From Thermanaerovibrio velox DSM 12556 (GTDB lineage Bacteria > Synergistota > Synergistia > Synergistales > Synergistaceae): a DNA stretch of 64,000 nt. Where the stretch lies: NCBI RefSeq assembly GCF_000237825.1, contig NZ_CM001377.1, forward strand, positions 434,001 through 498,000. Reading direction: 5' to 3'. A program made the position numbers and the translations under genes. The notes beneath the pieces were generated by a model. The model did no database searches, was not told where the DNA came from, and was given only the letters and a program-made list of their open reading frames with translations. How positions within the stretch are numbered: the stretch's first letter is position 1; each line of letters begins with the position of its first letter. Below are positions 32,715 through 41,665 of the stretch, piece after piece.

Positions 32715-33133
32715 TGAGGGTTTTCAGGAGCGTTGACGTGGCGGGTAGCGCCCTCACCGCCCATCGGGTGTGGATGGATGCCATATCCTCTAACTTGGCC
32801 AACGCCAACACCACCAGGACCCCCGAGGGGGGCCCTTACGTGAGGCGCGTCCCGGTCTTTCAGGAGAGGCTCATGGAGGCGTTGAAGGACGGCTCTACTG
32901 CCTCGGGGGTGAAGGTGGTGTCCCTGGAGAAGGATCCGCTGCCGCCCCGGATGGTGTATCAGCCGGATCATCCGGACGCTAACCAGGAGGGTTACGTGGC
33001 CTACCCCAACGTCAACGTGGTGAGGGAGATGGCGGACATGATGGTGGCCAGCCGGGCCTACGAGGCCAACCTCACGGTGGTGGAGACCGGTAAGGCCATG
33101 TGGAACAGCGCCCTGGAGATAATGAGGGGTTAG
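32714..33133 (+). CDS. flgC: Flagellar proximal rod protein FlgC
   Basis: 139 residues; SALTAHRVWMDAISSNLANANTTRTPEGGPYVRRVPVF is the axial N-terminal motif, and VVREMADMMVASRAYEANLTVVETGKAMWNSALEIM the C-terminal one. Assembles with FlgB and FliE into the rod. Followed by an unusually long 166-base gap before fliE. Confidence 0.94.
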   Translation: MRVFRSVDVAGSALTAHRVWMDAISSNLANANTTRTPEGGPYVRRVPVFQERLMEALKDGSTASGVKVVSLEKDPLPPRMVYQPDHPDANQEGYVAYPNVNVVREMADMMVASRAYEANLTVVETGKAMWNSALEIMRG

Positions 33134-33299
33134 CAGCGCTTCTAAAATGAGCCTATGGGCCCATGAAGAGGGTATTAGGGTCTTGCGGAATTGTGACTTA
33201 GGGCACTTTATGGCTTTTCGGGTGAGCCTTAAGCTTTCTTTAGGTGGAACGACAAGATAAAGCCGCCCTTTTGGGCGTCCTTTGAGGAGGTTTGCTTTC
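33134..33299 (+). other. 166-base noncoding leader between flgC and fliE
   Basis: No gene. Holds two small hairpins (GGCTTTTCGGGTGAGCC near 33210-33226 and CGCCCTTTTGGGCG near 33264-33277) and ends with the fliE ribosome site GAGGAGG at 33284-33290. Elsewhere in the operon gaps are a few bases, so a structured regulatory leader or an internal promoter is possible. Confidence 0.4.
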
Positions 33300-33608
33300 A
33301 TGGACGTTGTCCGATTAGATCTTTCCCGGTATGGGGTCTTGGGTTCTCGGCCCATAGGGTCCCATGCGCAGGCTCCGTCGTCTCCGGTCACTCCCTTTGA
33401 GGAGGTCCTCAAGTCCAGCATGAAGCAGGTTAACTCCCTTCAGATGGGGGCGGATGAGATGGTGCGGCGTTTGTCCTTGGGGGAGGTTGAGGACGTTTCC
33501 CAGGTGTCCGTGGCGGTGGAGAAGGCGGAGCTGGCCCTTAGGACGTTGGTGGAGATCCGCAACAAGCTGGTGGACGCTTACCAGCAGATATCGAGGATGC
33601 CGGTGTAG
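33300..33608 (+). CDS. fliE: Flagellar hook-basal body adaptor FliE
   Basis: 102 residues linking MS ring and rod. TPFEEVLKSSMKQVNSLQMGADEMVRRLSLGEVEDVSQVSVAVEKAELALRTLVEIRNKLVDAYQQISRMPV carries the whole family pattern in the C-terminal two thirds. ATG 33300 is placed by the upstream GAGGAGG; six codons upstream in frame are rejected. Confidence 0.93.
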   Translation: MDVVRLDLSRYGVLGSRPIGSHAQAPSSPVTPFEEVLKSSMKQVNSLQMGADEMVRRLSLGEVEDVSQVSVAVEKAELALRTLVEIRNKLVDAYQQISRMPV

Positions 33609-33614
33609 TCCCTG

Positions 33615-35189
33615 ATGGACCGTTTTAAGGAGCAGCTGGAGCGCCTCAAGGTTTTCTTCGGGGGGCTTCAGCGATGGCAGAGGTACTCCATAGTTGGGGC
33701 CGGGGCGTTGGTCTTGGCCTCTCTTGTGCTTTTGGCAGCCATGTCTGGGAAGACCAGCTACGATCCGCTTTTCTCCGGGCTCAGCATGGAGGACCAGGGG
33801 GCGGTGGTGGAGTACCTTAAGGAGCAGAAGATACCCTTCAAGGTGGATCCCTCCGCCAACGCCATACTGGTGCCAAGGAAGAACGTTTATGAGGCCCGGA
33901 TAGCCCTGGCGCAGATGGGGATCCCCCGGGGAGGGGTGGTGGGTTTTGAGATATTCGACCAGCCCAAGATGGGGATGAACGACTTTCAGCAGCGGGTGGC
34001 CTATTCCAGGGCCCTTGAGGGGGAGCTGTCGAGGACCATATCCAAGATAGACGCGGTGGAGGAGGCCAAGGTTAACATAGTCATACCGGAGCAGAGGCTT
34101 TTCCTGGAGGAGCAGAAGCCCTCCACCGCTTCGGTTTTGGTTCGTCTTAAGCCTGGGAGGGAGATAGGGCAGGAGCAGGTGAGGGGTATAGTCAACCTGG
34201 TTGCCCGGAGCGTAGAGGGGTTGAACCCCGAGGACGTCACTGTGGTGGACACCTCTGGCAAGGTCCTGTCGGACCTGATCCAGGACGATTCCCTGATCTA
34301 CACCTCCGGCTCCGACGGCAGAGCGGTGTCGTCGGTGCAGCGGGAGTTGGAGCGGCAGCAGGAGCAGGAGATGGAGCGCAAGGTCCGGGTTATGCTGGAG
34401 AAGGTCTTCGGCCCCGGCAAGGCGGTGGTCCGGGTGCGGGTTGAGTTGGACTTCGACAAGAAGAGCAGCACCCGCAGGGAGTTCATCCCTGGTCCGGACG
34501 GCAAGGGGGTTGTGAGGAGCCAGCAGAACACCGAGGAGAGCTATGTGGGGCCCGGCACACCTCCGGGTGGAGCGCCGGGGACCACCACCAACATACCGGG
34601 CTACGTGGTTAACCAGAACCAGACCGGCAACGTGGAGTACAACAAGACCGACACGGTCACCAACTACGACATAACCACCCAGGAGTCCCAGACGGTGGCC
34701 ACCCCGGGTTCCGTCAAGCGGCTTTCCGCGTCGGTGATAGTTGACGGGGAGCTGGATGATGCAAAGGCCCAGGGGCTCAGGCAGACCGTGGCGGCGGCGA
34801 TAGGTTTGGACGAGTCTAGGGGGGACAGGCTGGTGATCCAGGCCATGAAGTTCGACACCACCCTGGCAGATCAGATGATGGCCCAGCTGGAGGCGGAGCG
34901 CCGCCAGAGGCTCATAGGGGCTGCTCTCGTGGGGCTTTTGGTGCTGGCGGTGGCCGCAGGGGCGGGGTTCCTCTGGTACAAGCGGAGGCGCCTTGCGGCG
35001 CTGGCCAGGCTGGTCCCCCAGGAGGGTGGAGAAAGGGCTCCGTCCCTCAAGGAGCTGCTGGAGAACCCGGAGCTCATGACCGCCCAGGGGGAATTGGCTA
35101 TACTGGAAGAGCAGCTTAGACTTTACGCCTCCAACAACCCGGAGGAAGTGGCCAACCTGATAAAGAACTGGTTGGCGGAGGACATCTAG
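33615..35189 (+). CDS. fliF: Flagellar MS-ring protein FliF
   Basis: 524 residues with a transmembrane helix near 29-45 and a second near 437-457, enclosing the periplasmic ring-building domains (YDPLFSGLSMEDQGAVVEYLKEQKIPFKV). The C-terminal EEVANLIKNWLAEDI is the FliG-binding tail. A Gly/Thr/Asn-rich linker sits around 310-345. Forms the base on which the switch and export gate assemble. Confidence 0.96.
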   Translation: MDRFKEQLERLKVFFGGLQRWQRYSIVGAGALVLASLVLLAAMSGKTSYDPLFSGLSMEDQGAVVEYLKEQKIPFKVDPSANAILVPRKNVYEARIALAQMGIPRGGVVGFEIFDQPKMGMNDFQQRVAYSRALEGELSRTISKIDAVEEAKVNIVIPEQRLFLEEQKPSTASVLVRLKPGREIGQEQVRGIVNLVARSVEGLNPEDVTVVDTSGKVLSDLIQDDSLIYTSGSDGRAVSSVQRELERQQEQEMERKVRVMLEKVFGPGKAVVRVRVELDFDKKSSTRREFIPGPDGKGVVRSQQNTEESYVGPGTPPGGAPGTTTNIPGYVVNQNQTGNVEYNKTDTVTNYDITTQESQTVATPGSVKRLSASVIVDGELDDAKAQGLRQTVAAAIGLDESRGDRLVIQAMKFDTTLADQMMAQLEAERRQRLIGAALVGLLVLAVAAGAGFLWYKRRRLAALARLVPQEGGERAPSLKELLENPELMTAQGELAILEEQLRLYASNNPEEVANLIKNWLAEDI

Positions 35190-35204
35190 GAAGGGCGGTT
35201 TGAG

Positions 35205-36215
35205 ATGGCCAAGGCCAAGGACCTGAGGGGCAGGGAGAAGGCTGCCATATTCCTGGTGGCCATAGGGCCGGAGGTGTCCGCCCAGGTTTACCGTCACCTG
35301 GACGACGCCACCATAGAGCTTCTTACCCTTGAGATAGCCAACATGAGGAAGATAACCCCGGAGACCAAGCTCGAGGTCCTCAAGGAGGCCCAGGAGATAA
35401 TAATGGCCCGGGAGTTCATGACCCAGGGGGGCGTGGACTACGCCAGGAAGCTTCTGGAGCAGGCCTTGGGTCCCGAGAGGGCCCAGGACATCCTGCGGCG
35501 GATCACCGCCAGCCTGCAGGTGCGCCCCTTCGACTTCGTGCGCCATGCGGACCCGTCGCAGCTCATATCCTTCATCCAGGGGGAGCATCCCCAGACCATC
35601 GCGCTCATACTGTCTTACCTTTCGCCGGAGCAGGCGGGGCAGGTTTTGGGCGGGCTTCCCCCGTCGTCTCAGTGGGACGTGGCCCGGCGCATAGCCCGGA
35701 TGGACCGGATAACCCCGGAGGTGCTTCGGGAGGTGGAGCGGGTGTTGGAGAGGAAGCTCTCCACCGTCATGGGACAGGACTTCACCATGGCGGGAGGTGT
35801 GGACGCGGTGGTGGCCATAATAAACCGGGTGGATCGTGGCACCGAGCGGAACATCATAGAGGCCCTGGAGGAGCAGGATCCGGAGCTGGCGGAGGAGATA
35901 AAGAAGCGGCTCTTCGTGTTCGAGGACATCATGGGCATGGACGACCGGTCCCTGCAGCGGGTGCTGCGTGAGGTGGACATGAAGGACCTCGCCCTGGCGC
36001 TGAAGGGTGCCACGGAGGAGCTGAAGGTGAAGTTCTTCCGCAACATGTCCAAGCGGGCGGCGGACATGCTGAAGGAGGACATGGACTTCATGGGGCCCGT
36101 CCGGGTGAGGATGGTGGAGGAGGCCCAGCAGAAGATCGTGAACATAGTGCGGTCCCTGGAGGAAGCGGGAGAGATCGTCATAGCCAGGGGTGGAGAGGAG
36201 GAGCTGGTTGTCTAG
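35205..36215 (+). CDS. fliG: Flagellar motor switch protein FliG
   Basis: 336 residues in three armadillo-like domains. GREKAAIFLVAIGPEVSAQVYRHLD (N-domain, binds FliF), SFIQGEHPQTIALILSYL with EHPQ in the middle domain (binds FliM), and the charged torque helix LKGATEELKVKFFRNMSKRAADMLKEDM in the C-domain (meets MotA) are all present. Confidence 0.97.
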   Translation: MAKAKDLRGREKAAIFLVAIGPEVSAQVYRHLDDATIELLTLEIANMRKITPETKLEVLKEAQEIIMAREFMTQGGVDYARKLLEQALGPERAQDILRRITASLQVRPFDFVRHADPSQLISFIQGEHPQTIALILSYLSPEQAGQVLGGLPPSSQWDVARRIARMDRITPEVLREVERVLERKLSTVMGQDFTMAGGVDAVVAIINRVDRGTERNIIEALEEQDPELAEEIKKRLFVFEDIMGMDDRSLQRVLREVDMKDLALALKGATEELKVKFFRNMSKRAADMLKEDMDFMGPVRVRMVEEAQQKIVNIVRSLEEAGEIVIARGGEEELVV

Positions 36216-37068
36216 CTCCCGTCACAGGCTGTTGAAGGCGGTCCGGGTTCTGCCCGAGGCGGTCCGGATAGGTGCAAAGGCCAGGCCTTCGGAGGATCCC
36301 TTGAAGGGGTGTCCGGAGTCCCCGGAGCATCAAAGCTCTGCTCCGTCGGAAGAGGATCTTTTAAGGGAGCGGATAGCCCTTCTGGAGGAGGAGCTCAGGA
36401 GGGCTTCGGATAGGGCGGCAGCCCTGGAGGGGGAGCTTGTGTCCTTGAAGCTCCGCCAGGAGGAGGAGCGGGAGGCGTTCCTTAGGGAGGCGGCCCTTAA
36501 GATCCAGGAGGCCCGTTCCCGTGCGGAGGCGGAGGCCCGGGAGGAGGGCTTTAGGCAAGGACGGGAGGAGGGCCTTAAGTCCGCCAGGGAGGAGATGGAG
36601 CGGCTTTACCTGCTTAAGTTCCAGGAGGCGCTGGAGATGGCGGAGCGCTTCCACAAGTCCCTGGAGGAGGAGCGGGAGGCGCTGCTCGGGCTTTTAGTGC
36701 CCCAGATGGTGAGGCTGTGGGAGAAGACCCTTTCCAGGATGCTCCTTGACAGGGTGCGGATGGACGAGGGGGCGGCCTTGCGGGTCCTCAAGGGGGTTCT
36801 CGCCAAGATAAGCGACCGGGAGAGGCTTCTCATATACCTCAACCCCGATGACCATAGGAGCGTAGAGGGGGCGCTTGGGGAGCTGGGGGATCTGCTGAGG
36901 GGCAACCGGCATCTGGAGGTGGTACCGGATCCCGACGTGGACAAGGGCAGCTGCATAGTGGAGACTAACCTTGGGGTGTACGACGCCCGATGGAGGACCC
37001 AGCTGGAGCAGGTGGGGCTTCAGGTGTCGTCCCTCCTCTTCGGGGGGGACGAAGTTGAAGGGGATTGA
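36208..37068 (+). CDS. fliH: Flagellar export ATPase regulator FliH
   Basis: About 286 residues from TTG 36208 (GAGGAGG upstream), overlapping the end of fliG; GTG 36190 is an alternative. A long charged coiled coil (about 48-150, rich in Glu and Arg) is followed by a V-ATPase E-like C-domain with LLIYLNPDDHRSV and VVPDPDVDKGSCIVETNLGVYDARWRTQLEQV. Holds FliI at the C ring. Confidence 0.9.
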   Translation: MSSSRHRLLKAVRVLPEAVRIGAKARPSEDPLKGCPESPEHQSSAPSEEDLLRERIALLEEELRRASDRAAALEGELVSLKLRQEEEREAFLREAALKIQEARSRAEAEAREEGFRQGREEGLKSAREEMERLYLLKFQEALEMAERFHKSLEEEREALLGLLVPQMVRLWEKTLSRMLLDRVRMDEGAALRVLKGVLAKISDRERLLIYLNPDDHRSVEGALGELGDLLRGNRHLEVVPDPDVDKGSCIVETNLGVYDARWRTQLEQVGLQVSSLLFGGDEVEGD

Positions 37069-38374
37069 GATTTTCAAGGCTCTTGAGGGCCGGCTTGACA
37101 GGACGGAGCTCATAAGGCTCAACGGCCGGGTGGTCCAGGTGGTGGGGCTTGTTATAGAGTCCCAGGGGCCGGACGTGCAGGTGGGGGATCTGTGTGAGAT
37201 ATCGTTCCGGAACCGCAGGAACCCCCTTAAGGCCGAGGTGGTGGGTTTCCGGGATGACCGGGTGCTTCTCATGCCCCTCGGGGATCTTAACGACATAGGT
37301 CCCGGGTGCGACGTGGCGGCTTTGGGCCCCACCTTGGGGGTGCACGTGGGGGAGGACCTCCTGGGTAGGATCTTGGACGGCCTTGGGAACCCCATAGACG
37401 ACTTGGGCCCCGTGGGGGCCAGCGAGTTCTACCCCCTTTACGCTTCCCCGCCGCACCCGCTGAGGCGTCAGATGATAGATCGTCCCCTTTCGGTGGGGGT
37501 TAGGGTGATAGACGGCCTTTTGACGTTGGGTCAGGGGCAGAGGGTTGGCATATTCGCCGGCTCAGGGGTTGGCAAGAGCGTGTTGCTGGGCATGATGGCC
37601 CGAAACACCGAGGCGGACGTTAACGTCATAGCCTTGGTGGGTGAGCGGGGCAGGGAGGTCCGGGAGTTCGTGGATCGGGACCTTGGGGCCGAGGGGCTTA
37701 AGAGGTCCGTGGTGGTGGTGGCCACGTCGGATCAGCCGCCCCTGGTAAGGCTCAAGGCGTCGCTCACCGCCACAGCGGTGGCGGAGTACTTCCGGGACCA
37801 GGGGGCCAACGTGCTGCTCATGATGGACTCGGTCACCCGTGTGGCCATGGCCCAGAGGGATGTGGGGCTTGCCATAGGGGAGCCCCCCGCCACCAAGGGT
37901 TACACCCCGTCGGTGTTCGCGTTTCTCCCCCGGCTTCTTGAGCGCTCCGGGGCCGGAGAGCGGGGGAGCATAACCGCCATATACACCGTTCTGGTGGAGG
38001 GGGACGACATGAACGAGCCAGTGGCGGACACGGTGCGAGGCATCCTGGACGGTCACATAGTCCTGAGCCGTTCCCTGGCGGCTAGGAACCACTACCCTTC
38101 GGTGGAGGTGGGACGCAGCGTGAGCCGTGTGATGCCGAGCATAGTTTCGGAGGAGCACCTGAGGGCGGCGGGGAGGGTCCGGGAGCTCCTGGCGGTTTAC
38201 GAGGAGGCCCAGGACCTCATAAACATAGGGGCCTATAAGGCGGGGAGCAATCCCAGGATAGATTGGGCTTTGGAACACCTGGAGGAGGTCCGAAACTTCT
38301 TAAGGCAGGGGATGCATGAGAGAAGCGGCTTCGATGAGACCGTGTCAAGGCTTTTGGAGCTCGCGCCCTTTTGA
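37055..38374 (+). CDS. fliI: Flagellar export ATPase FliI
   Basis: F1-beta-like ATPase that powers export of rod, hook and filament proteins. 439 residues from TTG 37055. Walker A FAGSGVGKSVLLG, VALVGERGREVREFV, Walker B LLMMDSVTRVAMAQRDVGLAIGEPPATKGYTPSVF. The start is uncertain but fits the usual length of about 440. Overlaps fliH by 14 bases. Confidence 0.95.
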   Translation: MKGIEIFKALEGRLDRTELIRLNGRVVQVVGLVIESQGPDVQVGDLCEISFRNRRNPLKAEVVGFRDDRVLLMPLGDLNDIGPGCDVAALGPTLGVHVGEDLLGRILDGLGNPIDDLGPVGASEFYPLYASPPHPLRRQMIDRPLSVGVRVIDGLLTLGQGQRVGIFAGSGVGKSVLLGMMARNTEADVNVIALVGERGREVREFVDRDLGAEGLKRSVVVVATSDQPPLVRLKASLTATAVAEYFRDQGANVLLMMDSVTRVAMAQRDVGLAIGEPPATKGYTPSVFAFLPRLLERSGAGERGSITAIYTVLVEGDDMNEPVADTVRGILDGHIVLSRSLAARNHYPSVEVGRSVSRVMPSIVSEEHLRAAGRVRELLAVYEEAQDLINIGAYKAGSNPRIDWALEHLEEVRNFLRQGMHERSGFDETVSRLLELAPF

Positions 38375-38397
38375 GATGACGGGGGTGGTGTCCCTTG

Positions 38398-38844
38398 ATG
38401 AGGCAGCGGATAGCCAGGTTTGAGAGGATTTACAGGACCTATGAGGCGGAGTTGGACCAGCGGCGGTCCGAGCTCGCCAGGCGCCGGGAGGAGGAGGAGG
38501 CCTTTCGCCGGCGGATACGCCAGCTGGAGGAGGATCGCTCCAGGGCGGAGGAGGACTTTAGGTCCCTGTGCGGCACCGTGAGCGCCAGGGACCTTTGGAT
38601 GATGAGGAGCTCCATCGACTCCGCGGAGGACCGGGTTCGTTCCGCCAGTGAGGACCTTGAGAGGTGCCTTTGCGAGATAGAGCGGACCGTGGAGGCCATA
38701 CGGGAGAGCCATAGGGGGCTTAAGGTGCTGGAGAACTACATGGGGCGTCTTAGGTCCCGTTTGTCGGCGGAGGAGTCTGCGGCGGAGCAGGCCCTTCTTG
38801 ATGAGATCGCGCTTCGCAGGAACGGGGTTGGAGGTGCCGCATGA
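38398..38844 (+). CDS. fliJ: Flagellar export chaperone FliJ
   Basis: 148 residues, almost entirely an antiparallel coiled coil (RIYRTYEAELDQRRSELARRREEEEAFRRRI and so on), the gamma-subunit-like stalk of FliI. Identification rests on position directly after fliI, size and coiled-coil character. ATG 38398 or the TTG one codon earlier. Confidence 0.85.
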   Translation: MRQRIARFERIYRTYEAELDQRRSELARRREEEEAFRRRIRQLEEDRSRAEEDFRSLCGTVSARDLWMMRSSIDSAEDRVRSASEDLERCLCEIERTVEAIRESHRGLKVLENYMGRLRSRLSAEESAAEQALLDEIALRRNGVGGAA

Positions 38845-39428
38845 GACCCGAGGGGTGCATTGAGGGGGTCCTTGGAAGGATAAGGGAGATAGAGTCCCGG
38901 TTTGGGATAGAGAGGAGGCCCGCGGGGGAGGCCGTGTCCTTTGAGGAGGTGCTCTCCAAGGCCCAGGGGGACCTTGGGGATCCGTCCCTCCCGGAGGGGG
39001 ATGTCGATGTGCCTTCCAGCGTGGCGGAGCGGCTTGAGAGGTGGGAGCCGGAGCTGAGGCGCCTGTGCGATCGGTACGGTGTGGACCCGGACCTTGCAAG
39101 GGCGGTGATGAGGCATGAGTCCGGAGGTCGGGAGGACGCGGTGTCCAGCGCGGGGGCCATAGGGCTCATGCAGCTCATGCCCGGTACCGCCAGGGCCTTG
39201 GGGGTGGATCCGAGGGACCCGGTGAGGAACCTGGAGGGGGGTATAAAGTACCTGGCCCAGCTCCTTGAGCGCTACGGCGGGGATGTGGAGAGGGCCCTGG
39301 CGGCTTACAACGCAGGGGCCGGGAGGGTGGACGCCCACGGGGGGGTGCCTCCGATACCGGAGACCCAGAGGTATGTGAGGAACGTGTTGGCCCTGTACAG
39401 GAAGTACGACCGGGGAGGTAGCATGTGA
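38841..39428 (+). CDS. Lytic transglycosylase (SLT domain), flagellum-associated
   Basis: 195 residues. The C-terminal 110 residues are a soluble lytic transglycosylase domain with catalytic Glu in MRHESGGREDAVSSAGAIGLMQLMPGTARALG and AYNAGAGRVD. No signal peptide or transmembrane helix is seen, so it probably leaves the cell through the flagellar export channel to open the wall for the rod, as proposed for FlgJ/SltF-type proteins. Overlaps fliJ (ATGA) and motE. Confidence 0.87.
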   Translation: MRPEGCIEGVLGRIREIESRFGIERRPAGEAVSFEEVLSKAQGDLGDPSLPEGDVDVPSSVAERLERWEPELRRLCDRYGVDPDLARAVMRHESGGREDAVSSAGAIGLMQLMPGTARALGVDPRDPVRNLEGGIKYLAQLLERYGGDVERALAAYNAGAGRVDAHGGVPPIPETQRYVRNVLALYRKYDRGGSM

Positions 39429-40116
39429 TGCCCCAGGAAATGGAGATGGAGCCCCGGGAGGTCCTGGAGGATAAGCCCAAGGATCAACCGAAAAGGGAGG
39501 ATAAGAAGAAACCCAAGGGTCCGTCTAGGTTGAAGCGCCTGGCGTTTTTTTGATCTTGTTCGTTGGTGCCGCCTTGGGGCTTCATTTCTCCGGTGCCTTG
39601 GACCTTAGGGGGGTCCTTTTCAGCGCCATATACCGGATACCCAAGGTGGGGGCGCCGCTGGGTGCCGCTTTGGGCATCCCTTCCACCTACGCCATGTCCG
39701 CCCAGGACCGCCGCATGATGGAGATCCGGCTCATGGAGGAGAACCTGGCTAAGATGAAGGCGGAGCTGGACCGGGAGAAGACGGCGGTGGAAGTGGTTTC
39801 CGATGACCTAAACCGCAGGTCCCTTCAGGTGGCGAAGCTCCAGGAGGAGCTTCAGGCGAGGCTAAAGGAGCTGGCCTTGAGCGACGATACAAAACCGCAG
39901 GCTCGTCTGGAATCGCTGGAGGAGGTCTTGAAGACCTACAGGGACATGTCCCCCAGGAACGCGGCTCAGATAATAGGGAAGATGGACGAGGACCTGGCGG
40001 TGGAGATACTCTCCAGGCTGCCTAACGATCAGGCGGCCAAGATACTGGGACGCATGGACGCGGACCGGGCGGCGAGGCTGACGGAACGGCTTGCCATGAT
40101 GAAGAAGAAGCCTTGA
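39428..40116 (+). pseudogene. MotE/YlxF-like motility chaperone, split at a T7 run
   Basis: Frame 1 (39428-39553) encodes 41 residues, very charged, ending LKRLAFF-stop. A second frame beginning at 39550 continues LILFVGAALGLHFSG and runs to 40116. Together they make one protein of about 229 residues with a single transmembrane helix spanning the junction, a coiled coil (about 95-145) and a C-terminal MgtE-N-like domain (YRDMSPRNAAQIIGKMDEDLAVEILSRLPNDQAAKILGRMD). The break lies in seven T residues (39545-39551): one more T, or a -1 slip, restores the frame. MotE-type proteins assist MotB/FliG assembly. Confidence 0.8.
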
Positions 40117-40132
40117 CGTGGAGGTGGCGTTC

Positions 40133-41653
40133 ATGGGTGACCTTTCGGTTTTCCCGTTGGACCAGGGGATGATGAACCTCGGGGAATCCGCGCGACCCTT
40201 CGGGGGTAAGCCTTCCTTGGAGGGCGGCGGGGGTTCGTCCGGTGGGGATGAGAACCCTTTCGTAAGCGCCTTGGGGGAGGCCCTTGCCGAGGGCGGTGCA
40301 GGCGGGTCCGATGGGGTGCTTGGACCCTTTGCTTTTGATGGCCATCTGCAGGGCGCCCAGCCCCAGGTTGTTGAGTCCCCTCCTCAGTTGCGCAAGGGTT
40401 TGGCGGTGGGGGGGCTCGGCTTTAAAGGTCCTCTTAGGCAGTTCTTCTTTAACCCCGTAATCGACGTAAAGGGTGAGGAGCTCCCGGACGGGGGTCCCGA
40501 GGGGGGTGAGGGAGAGCTTACCTCCCCCTCGGGGGGGGAGGTAAGCTCTCCGGAGCGGGACATCCCCGCTTGTTTCGTCAAAGCCGGTGATGTGCCAGGT
40601 GAAGCGGCGGAGGGTTTAAAGGGGGGGGATGGCTTGCCCCTTTTTGCCCGTGGTGCGGATGCGCCGACCCGGGGAGATGGAGTTAAGTTGGTTGATGCCG
40701 AGAATGACAAGGAGGAGGGCGATCCCGTGGGGGCCAGGCTCTCCCTCTTTATACGTGCCCTGGAGGAGATGGAGAGGGCCAAGGTGTTACCCGCGGCGGG
40801 GCCGGATCGGTCCTTTGGGGTGAGCGGGGCCCTTTCGGAGCCGATGGTGGGTGTTCCTGGTTCTGCCGAGGGGCACGGGGGCTTAGGAGATCTCTCGGCG
40901 GGACCCTCTGGGGGATCGGTTGCCGATGGGGCCTTGGCCTCATGGGGCTCCGGGGCTTACGGGGGAACAGACGTTGATCTACCGGTCGCCCATGAGGGGT
41001 TATCGGAGTCCAGGGGGTTGGCCGCTGGTTTGAAGGATTTTCCCCCTAGGGGCCTCAGCAAGAGGGGATCGGGGGAGGACTCGGCGGGGCTTCAAGGCCT
41101 TTCGGAGCCCTCTCGCGCTTCGAGGAAGGACAGGCCCGTGCCTCATGGGGAAGCATCTCTGCCATTTCATCCCCAGCAGTCGGGGCTTAATGGGGCGATA
41201 AACCCCGCATCTAGCCCGGGGGCTTGGCCGGTGCGGCTTGGTTATACCGGTGAAGCCGCATTGGGAGAGGGATTGGTTAGGGTTTTCCGGGAGGTTGCGT
41301 CCGGGGCTAACAGGGCGACGGTGGTCGTGGAACCCCCCTCCTTGGGCCGGGTTGAGGTTCAGCTCCTGTTGGACGGAGGTGAGCTTTCCGCCCGGATAAG
41401 GGTTGAGAACCGGGAGCTTTTGGGGCTGGTGCAGGCCCAATCCCAGAGGCTGAAGGAGTCGTTGGAGGCCCAGGGGCTTCAGGTATCAGGCCTTTCAGTG
41501 GACTTGAGGAACGATGAACGTCGTCCCAAGGAGGGCCCCTTGGAGGGCAGGAAGAGATCCTCCTTGGGGATCCGCGGGGATGGAGAGGAAGCAGAGGATG
41601 TCCCGGTCTTCAGGGTTGACCTTAGGAACGGGCTTTTGCACTGGCTTGCATGA
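40133..41653 (+). CDS. fliK: Flagellar hook-length control protein FliK
   Basis: 506 residues from ATG 40133 (GGAGG upstream). The long N-terminal part is low-complexity, rich in Gly, Pro, Ser and Glu, as usual for the secreted ruler. The conserved hook domain is near 375-470: VRVFREVASGANRATVVVEPPSLGRVEVQLLLDGGELSARIRVENRELLGLVQAQSQRLKESLEAQGLQVSGLSV. A perfect 18-bp hairpin lies within the coding region near codons 127-140. Confidence 0.9.
   Translation: MGDLSVFPLDQGMMNLGESARPFGGKPSLEGGGGSSGGDENPFVSALGEALAEGGAGGSDGVLGPFAFDGHLQGAQPQVVESPPQLRKGLAVGGLGFKGPLRQFFFNPVIDVKGEELPDGGPEGGEGELTSPSGGEVSSPERDIPACFVKAGDVPGEAAEGLKGGDGLPLFARGADAPTRGDGVKLVDAENDKEEGDPVGARLSLFIRALEEMERAKVLPAAGPDRSFGVSGALSEPMVGVPGSAEGHGGLGDLSAGPSGGSVADGALASWGSGAYGGTDVDLPVAHEGLSESRGLAAGLKDFPPRGLSKRGSGEDSAGLQGLSEPSRASRKDRPVPHGEASLPFHPQQSGLNGAINPASSPGAWPVRLGYTGEAALGEGLVRVFREVASGANRATVVVEPPSLGRVEVQLLLDGGELSARIRVENRELLGLVQAQSQRLKESLEAQGLQVSGLSVDLRNDERRPKEGPLEGRKRSSLGIRGDGEEAEDVPVFRVDLRNGLLHWLA
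40511..40551. repeat. Perfect 18-bp inverted repeat inside fliK
   Basis: Arms at 40511-40528 and 40534-40551 are exact complements, starting GGAGAGCTTACCTCC, with a 5-base loop. It has no U-run. In RNA it would be a very stable stem in the middle of the reading frame. Confidence 0.9.
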
Positions 41654-41665
41654 GGAGGCATGGGG

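Noticed and set aside
33315-35588. 757-residue minus-strand open frame opposite fliF and fliG
   Set aside because: Long shadow frame caused by high third-position GC of fliE, fliF and fliG.
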